Source: Calditrichia bacterium
GTDB lineage: Bacteria; Calditrichota; Calditrichia; Calditrichales; J004
DNA length: 64,000 bases
NCBI GenBank assembly: GCA_020635035.1
Contig: JACKAO010000006.1
Coordinates: 62,001-126,000, forward strand
Direction of reading: 5' to 3'
In this document: piece by piece, positions 7,989 to 17,180 of the stretch
How the letters are laid out: each line of letters begins with the position of its first letter
How positions within the stretch are numbered: position 1 is the stretch's first letter
Made by a program: the position numbers and the translations under genes
The notes under the pieces: model-generated
What the model saw: the letters and a program-made list of their open reading frames with translations, nothing else
Database searches by the model: none
What the model was told of the DNA's origin: nothing

Positions 7989-10433
7989 ATGCAATTTGCA
8001 GAAGTCGTTTTCAATCTTCCACTTAATCATTCCTTTACATACGGTATCCCGCCAGTTTACAGTTTTTTAACTCCCGGCTACAGAGTTCTTGTTCCGTTTG
8101 GCAAAAGAGTCATTACCGGCGTTGTTACGGCAATCAAAGAAAAAAGTGAGTTTAAAAGCGTTAAAGATATTATCGATGTATTAGATGAAAAAGCTCTTAT
8201 AAAACCGCAAATGCTTGAGTTAACAAAGTGGATATCTGAGTACTATCTGTCTTCCTGGGGCCAGGCTGTTCAGCTTGCATTACCAAAAGGACTTGATGAA
8301 TTTGAATCGGAAAGAATACACATTGTTGAAGAAAAAGCAGACGCTGATTTATCAGAAAAACAACGGGAATTATATTTTTTGATAGCCGATAATCCAGGCC
8401 AGTCAAAGACATATTACCGCAAAAAATTCGGCACATCTTCATTTTACAGTGTTTTAAATATCCTGAAAAACAAAAACCTGGTCTATGCCGAAGTTGAAAA
8501 AAAGTCAGCAAGTGTAGGTACTTTGTTACGTGATTTTGTAATTGTTCCGAAAGATTATAACTCTATTAAATCAAAATCCCCTGATTTTTTAAAATATACA
8601 AATAAACGCCCGGAAATTGATGCATTCCTGCAACTGCATTCAGGATCAAATATACTTGTTAGTGACTTCTTAAAGCATACAAAGATGGCACGTGCAACCT
8701 TACAGAAAATGCATCAATATAATATAATTAAGATTGAACAATTGGCAGTTGACCGAAAACCCGAAGTGAGTTTTTCGGAAAAAAAACAGGATTTTATTCT
8801 GGTACCGGAACAATTGGCAGTTTTGGAAAAGCTTAAAGATGCAGTCGATAAAAACAGCTATAAATCATTTTTACTGCATGGCATAACCGGCAGCGGGAAA
8901 ACCGTAGTATATATTGAAATCCTTAAAAAAATAATCAGCCTTGGGAAGAGTGCTGTCATTTTAATTCCTGAAATTGCTTTAACACCCCAAACTGTATCCC
9001 GTTTTGAAGCGGCGTTTAATGAAGAAATCGCTGTTTTTCACAGCAAGATGTCAGCAGGGCAGCGTTATGATGCTTGGATGGCTTGTTACAAAGGGCAGGT
9101 TAAAATAGTAATTGGTCCCCGGTCAGCGCTGTTTGCTCCTCTTGAAAATCTGGGTCTGATTGTTGTGGATGAAGAACATGAGCAAAGTTATAAACAAACA
9201 GAATCTGCTCCGTTATATCATGCGCGTGATGTTGCACTTTATTGGGCTAAAATGCATGAAGCTGTTGTTGTTTTAGGATCTGCAACGCCAAGTTTTGAGA
9301 GCTATTATAATGCCCAAAACCAGCGTCATGAACTTTTAGAAATAAAAAACCGTGCAACAAAAGCTTTACTACCTGAAGTCCATTTGGTGGATATGCGAAA
9401 GAGCAGGGGCAGAGATACGCAAAATCATGTCTTTTCTCCATTACTTCTGGATAAAATGAAATTTACTTTATCTGCAGGTGAACAAGTTATTTTGATGCAG
9501 AACAGGCGTGGATTTGCATCGTTTCAGCAATGTATGAACTGCGGGTTTATTCCAAAATGCACGGAATGTGAAGTTAGCCTGACTTATCACACATTTGATA
9601 ATAAACTAAGGTGTCATTATTGTGGATTAACTATATCTGCTTCAGTACAATGTGCCAATTGCGGTAGTGATGATATTGATAACAAAGGTATTGGTACCCA
9701 AAGAATTCAGGATGAATTGGCAAGTCATTTTCCTGACGCAAACGTGCTTAGGATGGATCAGGATACAACCCGTGGAAAAAACGCCCATGACCAGCTTTTG
9801 TCTGCCTTTCGTGAGCATAAAGCAGATATTTTGCTGGGGACTCAAATGATCGCAAAGGGGCTTGATTTTGAAAACGTAACTTTGGTTGGAGTAATCTCTG
9901 CCGATGTAGGGCTTGGGATCCCCGATTTTCGTTCCGGAGAACGCATCTTCCAGCTTCTATCGCAGGTTGCAGGCCGGTCCGGGAGGGGAAGTAAACCAGG
10001 GCAGGTGGTAATACAGACCTATCAAATCGAGCATTATGCAATTCAGTTTGCAAAGGATCATGATTACCGGGGCTTTTATTCAAATGAAATAAAACACCGT
10101 GAAGTTTATAATTATCCACCCTTTAACAGGATGATTCAGATAACCGTTTCTTCAGCAAATATTTCTGATGCAATTTCAAGGGCACGGGATATTGCTATCC
10201 CCATTCGGAAAAATGGTGTCTATATTTGTGACGTGATAGGACCGGCACCGGCTACAATTTCGAAATTAAAAAATCTTTACAGATGGCAAATTAGTCTTAA
10301 AATAAATCGCAAATATGATCCTTCAGGGATAAAAACAAAAGAATTATTACAAAATGTGCTTAAACCATATACATCAGCAAAAAACAATAATATCTTTTTA
10401 AATGTCGATGTTGACCCTGCTTTTGGTACTTAG
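7989..10433 (+). CDS. priA: Primosomal protein N' (PriA helicase)
   Basis: 814 residues. PriA is a 3'-5' helicase that reloads the replication machinery at stalled forks. The N-terminal DNA-binding domain starts MQFAEVVFNLPLNHSFTYG. The helicase core carries Walker A GITGSGKT (about residue 298), DEEH (about 394) and GSATPS; the paired zinc sites are visible between the helicase lobes as CMNC, CTEC, CHYC and CANC. Motifs V and VI follow (GTQMIAKGLDF, QVAGRSGRG). The start at 7989 comes just after the terminator T run; the in-frame ATG at 7968 lies in that terminator hairpin. It shares no operon with its neighbours. Confidence 0.95.
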   Translation: MQFAEVVFNLPLNHSFTYGIPPVYSFLTPGYRVLVPFGKRVITGVVTAIKEKSEFKSVKDIIDVLDEKALIKPQMLELTKWISEYYLSSWGQAVQLALPKGLDEFESERIHIVEEKADADLSEKQRELYFLIADNPGQSKTYYRKKFGTSSFYSVLNILKNKNLVYAEVEKKSASVGTLLRDFVIVPKDYNSIKSKSPDFLKYTNKRPEIDAFLQLHSGSNILVSDFLKHTKMARATLQKMHQYNIIKIEQLAVDRKPEVSFSEKKQDFILVPEQLAVLEKLKDAVDKNSYKSFLLHGITGSGKTVVYIEILKKIISLGKSAVILIPEIALTPQTVSRFEAAFNEEIAVFHSKMSAGQRYDAWMACYKGQVKIVIGPRSALFAPLENLGLIVVDEEHEQSYKQTESAPLYHARDVALYWAKMHEAVVVLGSATPSFESYYNAQNQRHELLEIKNRATKALLPEVHLVDMRKSRGRDTQNHVFSPLLLDKMKFTLSAGEQVILMQNRRGFASFQQCMNCGFIPKCTECEVSLTYHTFDNKLRCHYCGLTISASVQCANCGSDDIDNKGIGTQRIQDELASHFPDANVLRMDQDTTRGKNAHDQLLSAFREHKADILLGTQMIAKGLDFENVTLVGVISADVGLGIPDFRSGERIFQLLSQVAGRSGRGSKPGQVVIQTYQIEHYAIQFAKDHDYRGFYSNEIKHREVYNYPPFNRMIQITVSSANISDAISRARDIAIPIRKNGVYICDVIGPAPATISKLKNLYRWQISLKINRKYDPSGIKTKELLQNVLKPYTSAKNNNIFLNVDVDPAFGT

Positions 10434-10498
10434 AATGTTTGCAATACAAGCATTTAATATGTAATGTTCACTTTTCCTGAATAAGACACAAAATCTAT

Positions 10499-11737
10499 AT
10501 GAGCAAGTATCTAGAACAAAAAAAAGAATCCATTGTACGTGTAAACCGAATCATCGATAATTTACAATCGGTTCAGGATGTAAAAGAGATTCTTGAAAAG
10601 TATAAATTTAAGCATGATAAGCTTTTAAAGCAGTATGAAAAGCTAAGCCGTGTTTTTGAGTTTCATAAGGGCATTATTCAGAATATTTCCAGCGGTATTA
10701 TTACAATAGATCTTTCCGGGAATATTACTTTTATGAATTCTACAGCTTTGGAAATGATTGCCAACAAATCGGAAAATATGCTTGGCAAATCAATGGAGAT
10801 GTTATTTGCTGACCGGGAAGAAGGACATCTTATTATCAATCAATTGCTGAAGCTTAATAAAATGTTTGAAAGCCGGGAAGCAACCCTGGTTGATATTAAT
10901 GGCGAAATAATCCCGATTGGATTCAGCACGACGCCGTTGCGTGAAAATAATTCTGACGGGACTACCGGGTATATATTTATTTTCAGGGATATCCGGGAGT
11001 TGATAAACTTCAGGAAGCAAATGGAACGCATGGATCGACTTGCCACTCTTGGTGAACTCTCGGCAGGAATTGCCCATGAAATACGTAATCCTTTAGCCGG
11101 GATTAAAACATCTGCACAGGTGCTGGAAGAAAGTTTTAGCCCGGGTGATTTCAGAGCACAATTGATTTCACGCATAGTTAAAGAAATCGATCGCAGCAAT
11201 AAGCTGTTGCAGCGCTTTTTTAATTTTGCAAAACCAAGCCGTCCAAAACCGGGGTTTCATCAATTGCAGAATATTGTTGACGGGGTTTATTTGCTACTCG
11301 CGCCGAAAATGGCCAAGCGTAAAATTAAATTTCATACTTCCTTTGACGAACATTTACCGTCCATCTATATTGATGAAAGCCAGTTCGAGCAGGTAATTCT
11401 TAACCTTTTTCTTAATGCGATTGATGCAATGCCTGATGGCGGTGATTTGAATGTAAGTGCGGTATTTGACAAATCCATAATCCTTAATGAAGCACCGGAT
11501 AACCCCGGTGCAATCATTATAGCTGTTTCGGATACAGGCAGGGGAATATCACCTGAAAAAATTGAGAAAATATTTAATCCGTTTTATACTTCTAAAAGTG
11601 ATGGCGTCGGATTGGGACTATCAATTAGTTCACGTCTGCTGGAAGAGAATCAATCGCGTATTGAAGTTCAGTCGGAGCCGCAAAAAGGGGCAACATTTAC
11701 AATTTACCTTCCACATGTGAAAAATAATCAGGAGTGA
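10499..11737 (+). CDS. PAS-domain sensor histidine kinase, NtrB-like, soluble
   Basis: 412 residues with no membrane segment. An N-terminal coiled coil (about residues 1-55) leads into a PAS domain (about 55-175, GIITIDLSGNITFMNSTAL). The dimerisation helix carries the phospho-accepting His193 in GIAHEIRNPLAG. The ATPase domain has the N box NLFLNAIDAM, the G1 box DTGRGI, the F box and GVGLGLSIS. The type is that of NtrB/AtoS kinases, but the partner (11740-12105) is a lone receiver with no DNA-binding domain, so output is probably protein-protein. It heads the operon that ends in mglA. Confidence 0.88.
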   Translation: MSKYLEQKKESIVRVNRIIDNLQSVQDVKEILEKYKFKHDKLLKQYEKLSRVFEFHKGIIQNISSGIITIDLSGNITFMNSTALEMIANKSENMLGKSMEMLFADREEGHLIINQLLKLNKMFESREATLVDINGEIIPIGFSTTPLRENNSDGTTGYIFIFRDIRELINFRKQMERMDRLATLGELSAGIAHEIRNPLAGIKTSAQVLEESFSPGDFRAQLISRIVKEIDRSNKLLQRFFNFAKPSRPKPGFHQLQNIVDGVYLLLAPKMAKRKIKFHTSFDEHLPSIYIDESQFEQVILNLFLNAIDAMPDGGDLNVSAVFDKSIILNEAPDNPGAIIIAVSDTGRGISPEKIEKIFNPFYTSKSDGVGLGLSISSRLLEENQSRIEVQSEPQKGATFTIYLPHVKNNQE

Positions 11738-11739
11738 GC

Positions 11740-12105
11740 ATGGCAAGGCGTCTACTTATTGTTGATGATGAAGAGACATTAACCTTCAGTTTGTATCAGA
11801 GTTTTATATTATCTAAGAAAGACTATGAAGTTGCTACAGCATCTTCTGGGGAAGAAGCTCTGGATAAAATGAAGGAAGAACCATATGATCTGGTTATTAC
11901 AGATATTTTTATGGGGGGGATGAGCGGTATTGAACTGCTTAAAATTGTAAAAGACGAGTATCCGCAAACAGAAGTAATTGTAATGACTGCCTATGGTTCA
12001 AACTCCAAAAAGGATGAAGTGGAAGAACTGGGTGCAAAACATTATGTAGAAAAGCCTTTCGAAATGAAAAATCTTCGTGAAATGGTCTTTGGAATTTTAG
12101 GATAG
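11740..12105 (+). CDS. Single-domain response regulator (CheY-like)
   Basis: 121 residues, only a receiver domain. The acidic pair is in LLIVDDEE, the phosphorylated Asp is Asp55 in LVITDIFMGG, the Thr is in VIVMTAYG and the Lys in YVEKPFE. There is no output domain, as in CheY, Spo0F or the receivers of gliding and polarity systems. ATG at 11740 is chosen for its CAGGAG site; a GTG six bases upstream would overlap the kinase stop. Its position just behind the kinase makes it the likely phosphate acceptor, and the operon suggests the target is the MglA/roadblock apparatus. Confidence 0.88.
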   Translation: MARRLLIVDDEETLTFSLYQSFILSKKDYEVATASSGEEALDKMKEEPYDLVITDIFMGGMSGIELLKIVKDEYPQTEVIVMTAYGSNSKKDEVEELGAKHYVEKPFEMKNLREMVFGILG

Positions 12106-12107
12106 TC

Positions 12108-12758
12108 ATGGCGTTAATTGGAAATTTAAAGGATATAAAACTTCCAAGCCTAATACAGTTAAATTGTATGGAGCGCAACAATGCTAAACTTACTATTGAA
12201 CGTAGTGGTAAATTTGGTTTTATTTACTTTGAAGGTGGTCAGGTAACCCATGCCGAATTTGAACCATATCTTGGTGAAGAAGCTGTATTTAAATTGTTAA
12301 GCTTACCGGAAGCAAGGTTTAAAGTTGAAAGTGATGTTAAACCACCTGTTCGTACGATTCAGACAAACTGGAGCAATCTGCTTTTAGATGGATTAAATAA
12401 ACTGGACCATTCCCAGGATGAAGCGGAAAACCAGTATTACAGGCTATTTGAAAGATTGATGACAATTAAAGGGGCGGTATCTGTAAGTTTAATAAGTGAA
12501 GACGGACATTTGATTGATCAGGGGCAGCATCCCGATAGTGTTAAAAAAGATCCCAACGCTGCTTTTATAATGTTACAGGCGAAAAAGATGGCAAAAACAC
12601 TGGATCTGGATAATCCTGAGTTCGTCAGCATCTTTAGCGGGCAACAGCGATACATCATAATTCTATTTCATCAGCACTATATTTTAATGCAAATGGATAA
12701 AAAGGTTAAAAGCGAAGTCGTTATGCCGCTTATAAAACAGGCCATAGGGAAAAAATGA
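12108..12758 (+). CDS. DUF4388 domain protein with roadblock-like C-terminal half
   Basis: 216 residues. The first 95 (MALIGNLKDIKLPSLIQL, GFIYFEGGQVTHAEF, GEEAVFKLL) are the DUF4388/PatA N-terminal fold found in signalling proteins of Deltaproteobacteria and FCB groups. Residues from about 105 to the end (LMTIKGAVSVSLISEDGHLI, then alternating strands) look like a diverged roadblock/LC7 domain, the fold of MglB. It starts 2 bases after the receiver gene and overlaps the next gene by 4 bases (ATGA), so it is tightly coupled. The DUF4388 call is from pattern memory; the roadblock call is weaker. Confidence 0.65.
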   Translation: MALIGNLKDIKLPSLIQLNCMERNNAKLTIERSGKFGFIYFEGGQVTHAEFEPYLGEEAVFKLLSLPEARFKVESDVKPPVRTIQTNWSNLLLDGLNKLDHSQDEAENQYYRLFERLMTIKGAVSVSLISEDGHLIDQGQHPDSVKKDPNAAFIMLQAKKMAKTLDLDNPEFVSIFSGQQRYIIILFHQHYILMQMDKKVKSEVVMPLIKQAIGKK

Positions 12759-13210
12759 ATAAAGATACTGTTATGATTGAACGCTGGCTGACGGAAATAA
12801 ATACTCTTCCCGGGGTTGAAACTGTCTTTATTGCTTCCGGCAGGGGCTCTGTTTTATATAATGCCGGGAAACTGAAATTATCGTCAAAAGAGCTGGAAGA
12901 TATTGCTTTACGTGTATTGCGCATCGGGGCATTATTCAATGAAAAAGACGAAAACGTTTCAGAAATTGAATTATTTTGGAAAAATGTTTTTATTATTAGT
13001 AAAATCTCCAACAACATTTTATTAACAACAATTTGCCAGAATCCGAAAATTTTGCCTTTGTTGCGAATAACGCTTAACGTCAGTTTATCGCATCTTTTGC
13101 AAGAAAAGAAAATCATAAAGCAGGCAAAAAATCACGCTACTGATAAAACACTTGTTCTAAGAAAAGGCAAATTTGATGAAGACGAGCTAAGTCTTTTATC
13201 AAGCATTTAG
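12755..13210 (+). CDS. Roadblock/LC7-like protein
   Basis: 151 residues. The N-terminal two thirds (INTLPGVETVFIASGRGSVL, then a helix and strands) follow the roadblock/LC7 pattern: a helix, a strand with a turn of small residues, and a long helix. The C-terminal 35 residues are charged and probably disordered. Such proteins act as activators or scaffolds for Ras-like GTPases such as MglA, whose gene closes this operon. It overlaps the previous gene by four bases. No catalytic motif is present or expected. Confidence 0.55.
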   Translation: MNKDTVMIERWLTEINTLPGVETVFIASGRGSVLYNAGKLKLSSKELEDIALRVLRIGALFNEKDENVSEIELFWKNVFIISKISNNILLTTICQNPKILPLLRITLNVSLSHLLQEKKIIKQAKNHATDKTLVLRKGKFDEDELSLLSSI

Positions 13211-13250
13211 AGCTGAGATTCACAAATAAGTATCCCATACAGGATTTTAA

Positions 13251-13742
13251 TTGGCCAATAGTTTAAACGGCAGGTTTCTATCGCAACCCTATGTGGTTTA
13301 TAAAAAATCAGATATAAAATCTGCTTCAGGATTAAATTTGCGTTCAGCAGAATGGATGGTCCTTACCCAGGTAAATGGCAGCCAGTCGATACAAGAGATT
13401 GCTTCTGTGGCTGCTATGCAGGTAGCTGATGTTGTTAAGATTATGAGTAATCTTTTTCAATTGGGTTTGATTGAAGTTTTTAAAACCGAAAAAAAAGAAG
13501 AAAACCTTTTAGGAGCATCATTTTTTAATAATATGGAAAGTGTTTTAGTAAAAATTATTGGACCGGTGGCACCCTTTGTTATAGAAGATGTTTTATCTGA
13601 TATAAATCTAAGCCGCACAAAATACCCATCAGAGAGAGTTGCAGAACTTATTGAACTTATATCAGACGAGATTCATGATGAAGTAAAAAAGATAAAATTT
13701 CAATCAGAAATGCTGGAGTTTATCAAAAGGGAATTAATCTGA
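13251..13742 (+). CDS. Unknown winged-helix-like protein in the mglA operon
   Basis: 163 residues; not recognised with confidence. Residues 20-80 look like a winged helix (LRSAEWMVLTQVNGSQSIQE, then VADVVKIMSNLFQLGLIEV), as in the C-terminal parts of DUF4388 proteins. Residues 95-163 are helical (KIIGPVAPFVIEDVLSDINL). The start is TTG at 13251, supported by AGGA six bases before it; no ATG is available. It ends two bases before the next gene. Given the neighbours it probably helps assemble a polar or signalling complex; DNA binding cannot be excluded. Confidence 0.5.
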   Translation: MANSLNGRFLSQPYVVYKKSDIKSASGLNLRSAEWMVLTQVNGSQSIQEIASVAAMQVADVVKIMSNLFQLGLIEVFKTEKKEENLLGASFFNNMESVLVKIIGPVAPFVIEDVLSDINLSRTKYPSERVAELIELISDEIHDEVKKIKFQSEMLEFIKRELI

Positions 13743-13743
13743 T

Positions 13744-14487
13744 ATGTTCAGTTTACGGTGGAAAATCAGTGGTATTTTAGTATTCAGTAACCTTGTTCTG
13801 GGTACCTTATTAGTACTTATTATCAATAACACCATTTCAGGAATTATTGAAAAAGAAATGATTGAGCGCGGAAGAACACTGGCAACAAATCTGGCGAATT
13901 ATTCATCAGAACAAATTTTAGGTGAAGATTTTATTGGGTTAAAACAAACTATCTCAAATGCATTAAGCTTTGAAAGTGTAGAATATATTCTCATCCAGGA
14001 CAGTGAAAATAATATAATTGCGAAAACGTTTAATGATGCAATCCCTGCAGAACTTAATGCCATACTTCAAAACACAGATGAAACCGTTCTGAATAATATC
14101 GAAATACAGAAAGAATCGGGAGCTGTTAAATGCTGCGATATCGTAGTGCCTGTGCAGGAAGGTTACCTAGGGTATATCAGGGTTGGTATGAAGCAACAAT
14201 ATATTGAAGATACTGTTTATGATATAAATATTTTAATGATTAGTATAATTAGCGGAATAACATTACTTGGCATAATAGTTGTGTTAATATTAGCAAACAA
14301 AATAATTAGTCCGATAATTTATTTAACTCAAAAAGCTGACGATATAAGCCAAGGAAAACTTGATGAACCCGTTTCAGTTGACACAAAAGACGAAATTCAG
14401 CATCTTGGTGAAGCTCTTGACAGACTGAGAGAGAGTGTTCGTATAGCTCTGGACAGACTTAAAAAAAGACAAACAACGCGCATATAA
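13744..14487 (+). CDS. Membrane sensor with HAMP domain and no output domain
   Basis: 247 residues. A first membrane segment (about residues 8-30) leads to a periplasmic sensing part of about 130 residues (single-Cache-like: VEYILIQDSENNIIAKTFND), a second membrane segment (about 160-183) and a HAMP linker (KIISPIIYLTQKADDISQGK to about 235). There is no kinase, cyclase or methyl-accepting domain after the HAMP, so the signal must pass to a partner protein. The roadblock and MglA genes just downstream are the obvious candidates. Operon membership is by a one-base gap upstream and a 20-base gap downstream. Confidence 0.75.
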   Translation: MFSLRWKISGILVFSNLVLGTLLVLIINNTISGIIEKEMIERGRTLATNLANYSSEQILGEDFIGLKQTISNALSFESVEYILIQDSENNIIAKTFNDAIPAELNAILQNTDETVLNNIEIQKESGAVKCCDIVVPVQEGYLGYIRVGMKQQYIEDTVYDINILMISIISGITLLGIIVVLILANKIISPIIYLTQKADDISQGKLDEPVSVDTKDEIQHLGEALDRLRESVRIALDRLKKRQTTRI

Positions 14488-14507
14488 AATAACAGTGGAG
14501 TATTTTT

Positions 14508-15020
14508 ATGGTACAAACAAGAAAGCTTAAGGATGGCAGCCGTCAGGTTATCCTGAACGGTAAGCAGTACGATGGTATTACCAAAGTTCTAACAGAGCTG
14601 GCAACAAAAACAAAAGCTTCTGCAATCCTGTTTGCTGATATGAGCGGTCAGTTAATTAGTCAGCGTGGGAATACCGAAAACATGAATACAACCGTTCTTT
14701 CTGCACTGGCAGCCAGCGATTTTGCCGCTACATCCGAAATGGCCAAACTTGTGGGTGAAGAAGCAAAGTTTAAACTTCTTTTTCATGAAGGAGAGAAAAG
14801 GAATGTTTATCTCTCTAATGTTGGCGACAATTTTTTTCTTGTTGTTGTTTTTGATGTCAGCGTTACATTAGGATTAATTCGTATCTATACAAAGAAAGCG
14901 ATTGAAGATTTATCAGCTATTTTGGATGATGAGTCCGGAAATCAGCCAGACGATGAAAAAATAATTGATTCTGATTTCAGCAGTCTGCTTGGCGATGCAT
15001 TAGACGATACATTTAAATAA
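14508..15020 (+). CDS. Roadblock/LC7 domain protein, MglB-like
   Basis: 170 residues. The roadblock fold covers about residues 20-125 (LTELATKTKASAILFADMSG, SALAASDFAATSEMAKLVGE), followed by an acidic tail (DDESGNQPDDEKI). In Myxococcus, MglB is the GTPase-activating partner of MglA and sets polarity; here the gene sits 26 bases before mglA, the same order. A GGAG site lies eight bases before the ATG. Full GAP activity is inferred from position. Confidence 0.8.
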   Translation: MVQTRKLKDGSRQVILNGKQYDGITKVLTELATKTKASAILFADMSGQLISQRGNTENMNTTVLSALAASDFAATSEMAKLVGEEAKFKLLFHEGEKRNVYLSNVGDNFFLVVVFDVSVTLGLIRIYTKKAIEDLSAILDDESGNQPDDEKIIDSDFSSLLGDALDDTFK

Positions 15021-15046
15021 CAGTAAATATTAAAACGAGGCGGATA

Positions 15047-15631
15047 ATGTTTATAAATTGGGCATTACAGGAAATAAATCTGAAGATTGTCTACTACGGT
15101 CCCGGTATGAGCGGAAAAACTACGAATCTTGAATACATCCATTCCAAGCTCGATCCCTCGCTGACCGGAGAATTGGTTTCTCTTAAGACAAAGGAAGACA
15201 GGACTATATTCTTCGATTTTATGCAAATTGAAGTAGGAAAAATAAAAGGTAAAAAACCAAAATTTAATTTATACACGGTTCCCGGCCAGGTCTACTACGC
15301 TTCCAGCCGTAAAGTTATTCTTAATGGTGTTGATGGTATTGTTTTCGTAGCTGATTCGCAACCACATCGTATGGAAGCAAATATCGAAACGTTGCTTGAC
15401 CTGGAAAGTAATTTAAAAGCTGACGGGCATACTTTAGAGAATTTTCCCTGGGTGATTCAGTATAACAAACGGGACTTACCGGGTGCTGAAGCAATTGATG
15501 TTCTTCAGAAAAAACTTAACTTTTTTGATGTTCCGCATTTTGAAGGTGTTGCTGTTAAGGGAGATGGTGTTTTTAATACATTGAAATCAACTATCAATCT
15601 CGTTGTTCAGCACGTTCAGAATCAGCTTTAG
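15047..15631 (+). CDS. mglA: MglA-type Ras-like GTPase
   Basis: 194 residues. It has the small-GTPase motifs: the P loop GPGMSGKT (residues 18-25), a switch-2 motif TVPGQVYY where Ras has DxxG, the base-recognition motif NKRDLP, and a C-terminal helix. The PGQ in place of DTAGQ is typical of MglA. MglA switches between GTP and GDP states to mark a cell pole and, in gliding bacteria, to drive motility complexes. It ends the operon that starts with the histidine kinase at 10499 and is followed by a terminator. Confidence 0.92.
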   Translation: MFINWALQEINLKIVYYGPGMSGKTTNLEYIHSKLDPSLTGELVSLKTKEDRTIFFDFMQIEVGKIKGKKPKFNLYTVPGQVYYASSRKVILNGVDGIVFVADSQPHRMEANIETLLDLESNLKADGHTLENFPWVIQYNKRDLPGAEAIDVLQKKLNFFDVPHFEGVAVKGDGVFNTLKSTINLVVQHVQNQL

Positions 15632-15670
15632 CAAATTTAAGATTTATTTTTAAGCAGATTTTATTATTTT

Positions 15671-15713
15671 TATCCCCGTTGTTTTTATATAAGCAATGGG
15701 GATATTAATTTTT
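15671..15713 (+). terminator. Rho-independent terminator after mglA
   Basis: An 11-bp stem (TATCCCCGTTG / CAATGGGGATA, one G-T pair) with a 12-base loop is followed by TTAATTTTT. It closes the kinase-to-mglA operon. Confidence 0.75.
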
Positions 15714-15781
15714 CAGAATCTGACCTTCCAGATTGGGAGCTTGCCATCAAATCTCAAAGCAATAATTACAATCCAAAAGAA

Positions 15782-17032
15782 GTGTTCGCATGGACATTGT
15801 ATGATTTTGCAAATTCTGCCTTTACTACCCTTGTTGTAACATTCATTTACAGTACCTATTTCACAAAATCTATTGCTCTGGATGAAATTAGCGGAACTGT
15901 GCTTTGGTCTAGGGGGATAACAATTTCTGCAATTCTTATAGCTGTTTTCTCGCCAATAATGGGAATTATTGCCGACAAATCTGATTTAAGAAAACCTTTT
16001 CTTGTAATCATGACTCTTGTCTCAGTTTCTGCAACAACCGCTTTATATTTTGTGCTTCCCGGGCAAACCATTGAAGCACTTGCTATCTTTATTGTTGCAA
16101 ATTTTGCTTTTGAAATGGGTATGGTTTTTTATAATGCTTATCTGCCAGACATAGCACCTCCTGATAAGATTGGCAGAATTTCAGGTTATGGCTGGTCGCT
16201 TGGATACGCAGGAGGGCTTTTATGCTTGCTAGTCGCACTTTTTGGCTTCGTTAACCCGGAAATTCCATGGTTTGGTTTTGCAAAAGAAATTGGTGAAAAC
16301 ATACGTGCAACAAATTTACTGGTTGCTGCATGGTTTGGACTATTTAGCATTCCTGCATTTATTTGGATACGAAAAAGCAGTAGAGCAAAAAGTGCAGTTA
16401 AACTGCAGAGTATACCACTCAATGATCTGATAATTACAATAAAATCAATTGCCCGCTATAAACAAATCATCAGGTTATTAATTGCACGAATTTTTTATAA
16501 TGATGGTTTAATTACAATTTTCGCTTTCGGGGGGATTTATGCAGCGGGTACATTCAACTTTTCATTTGAAGAAATAATAGTATTCGGAATCGTACTCAAT
16601 GTTACTGCCGGATTGGGTGCATTTATTCTTGGTTTTACAGATGATAAACTAGGCGGTAAAAATACAGTTCAGATCAGTAATATTGGTCTCTTAGTGGCGA
16701 CAATTCTTGCCGTTGCAGCTCCGGATAAAACCATTTTCTGGATTGCAGGAATTCTTGTCGGGATATTTTCCGGTCCCAATCAGGCCGCCAGCCGTTCTCT
16801 AATGGGTAGGCTTGTACCAAAAGACAAAGCAAATGAGTTTTATGGCTTTTATGCGTTCTCGGGTAAAGCTACTACTTTTGCAGGACCGGTATTATTTGGC
16901 ATAATGACTGAATTATTTAACTCGCAACGTTTGGGTGTGGCTGTGATTATTCTTTTCTTTCTTACAGGTGCCATTTTACTTCAATTTGTTAATGAAAAAT
17001 CAGGTATAGCTGAAGCTTCAAAAAAATTATAG
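15782..17032 (+). CDS. UMF1-family MFS transporter
   Basis: About 416 residues and 12 membrane segments of the major facilitator fold. The N-terminal signature AWTLYDFANSAF and the loop motif DKSDLRKP are characteristic of the UMF1/Atg22-like group, whose substrates are poorly known (amino-acid efflux in the yeast relative). The only standard start is GTG at 15782, yet the frame is open from 15641, and the upstream codons read NNYNPKEV, which matches the usual family N-terminus; a rare ATT (15704) or ATC (15746) start is possible. The gene stands alone after the mglA terminator. Confidence 0.85.
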   Translation: MFAWTLYDFANSAFTTLVVTFIYSTYFTKSIALDEISGTVLWSRGITISAILIAVFSPIMGIIADKSDLRKPFLVIMTLVSVSATTALYFVLPGQTIEALAIFIVANFAFEMGMVFYNAYLPDIAPPDKIGRISGYGWSLGYAGGLLCLLVALFGFVNPEIPWFGFAKEIGENIRATNLLVAAWFGLFSIPAFIWIRKSSRAKSAVKLQSIPLNDLIITIKSIARYKQIIRLLIARIFYNDGLITIFAFGGIYAAGTFNFSFEEIIVFGIVLNVTAGLGAFILGFTDDKLGGKNTVQISNIGLLVATILAVAAPDKTIFWIAGILVGIFSGPNQAASRSLMGRLVPKDKANEFYGFYAFSGKATTFAGPVLFGIMTELFNSQRLGVAVIILFFLTGAILLQFVNEKSGIAEASKKL

Positions 17033-17180
17033 ATTTCCTGCTTATATGTGGACACATTATCCATGCCACATTCAAAAATTCTTGTTTTATATAAGAAAAA
17101 AAATAAAAGTCTATTTTTTAAAAAACTTAAACTATTTCTTATATTAGACATGTTTGGCTTTTGAAAACTAATTTAAAAAA

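Noticed and set aside
10434..10470. Imperfect hairpin after priA (AATGTTTG / CAAGCATT)
   Set aside because: No T run follows and one pair is G-T, so it is too weak to call a terminator.
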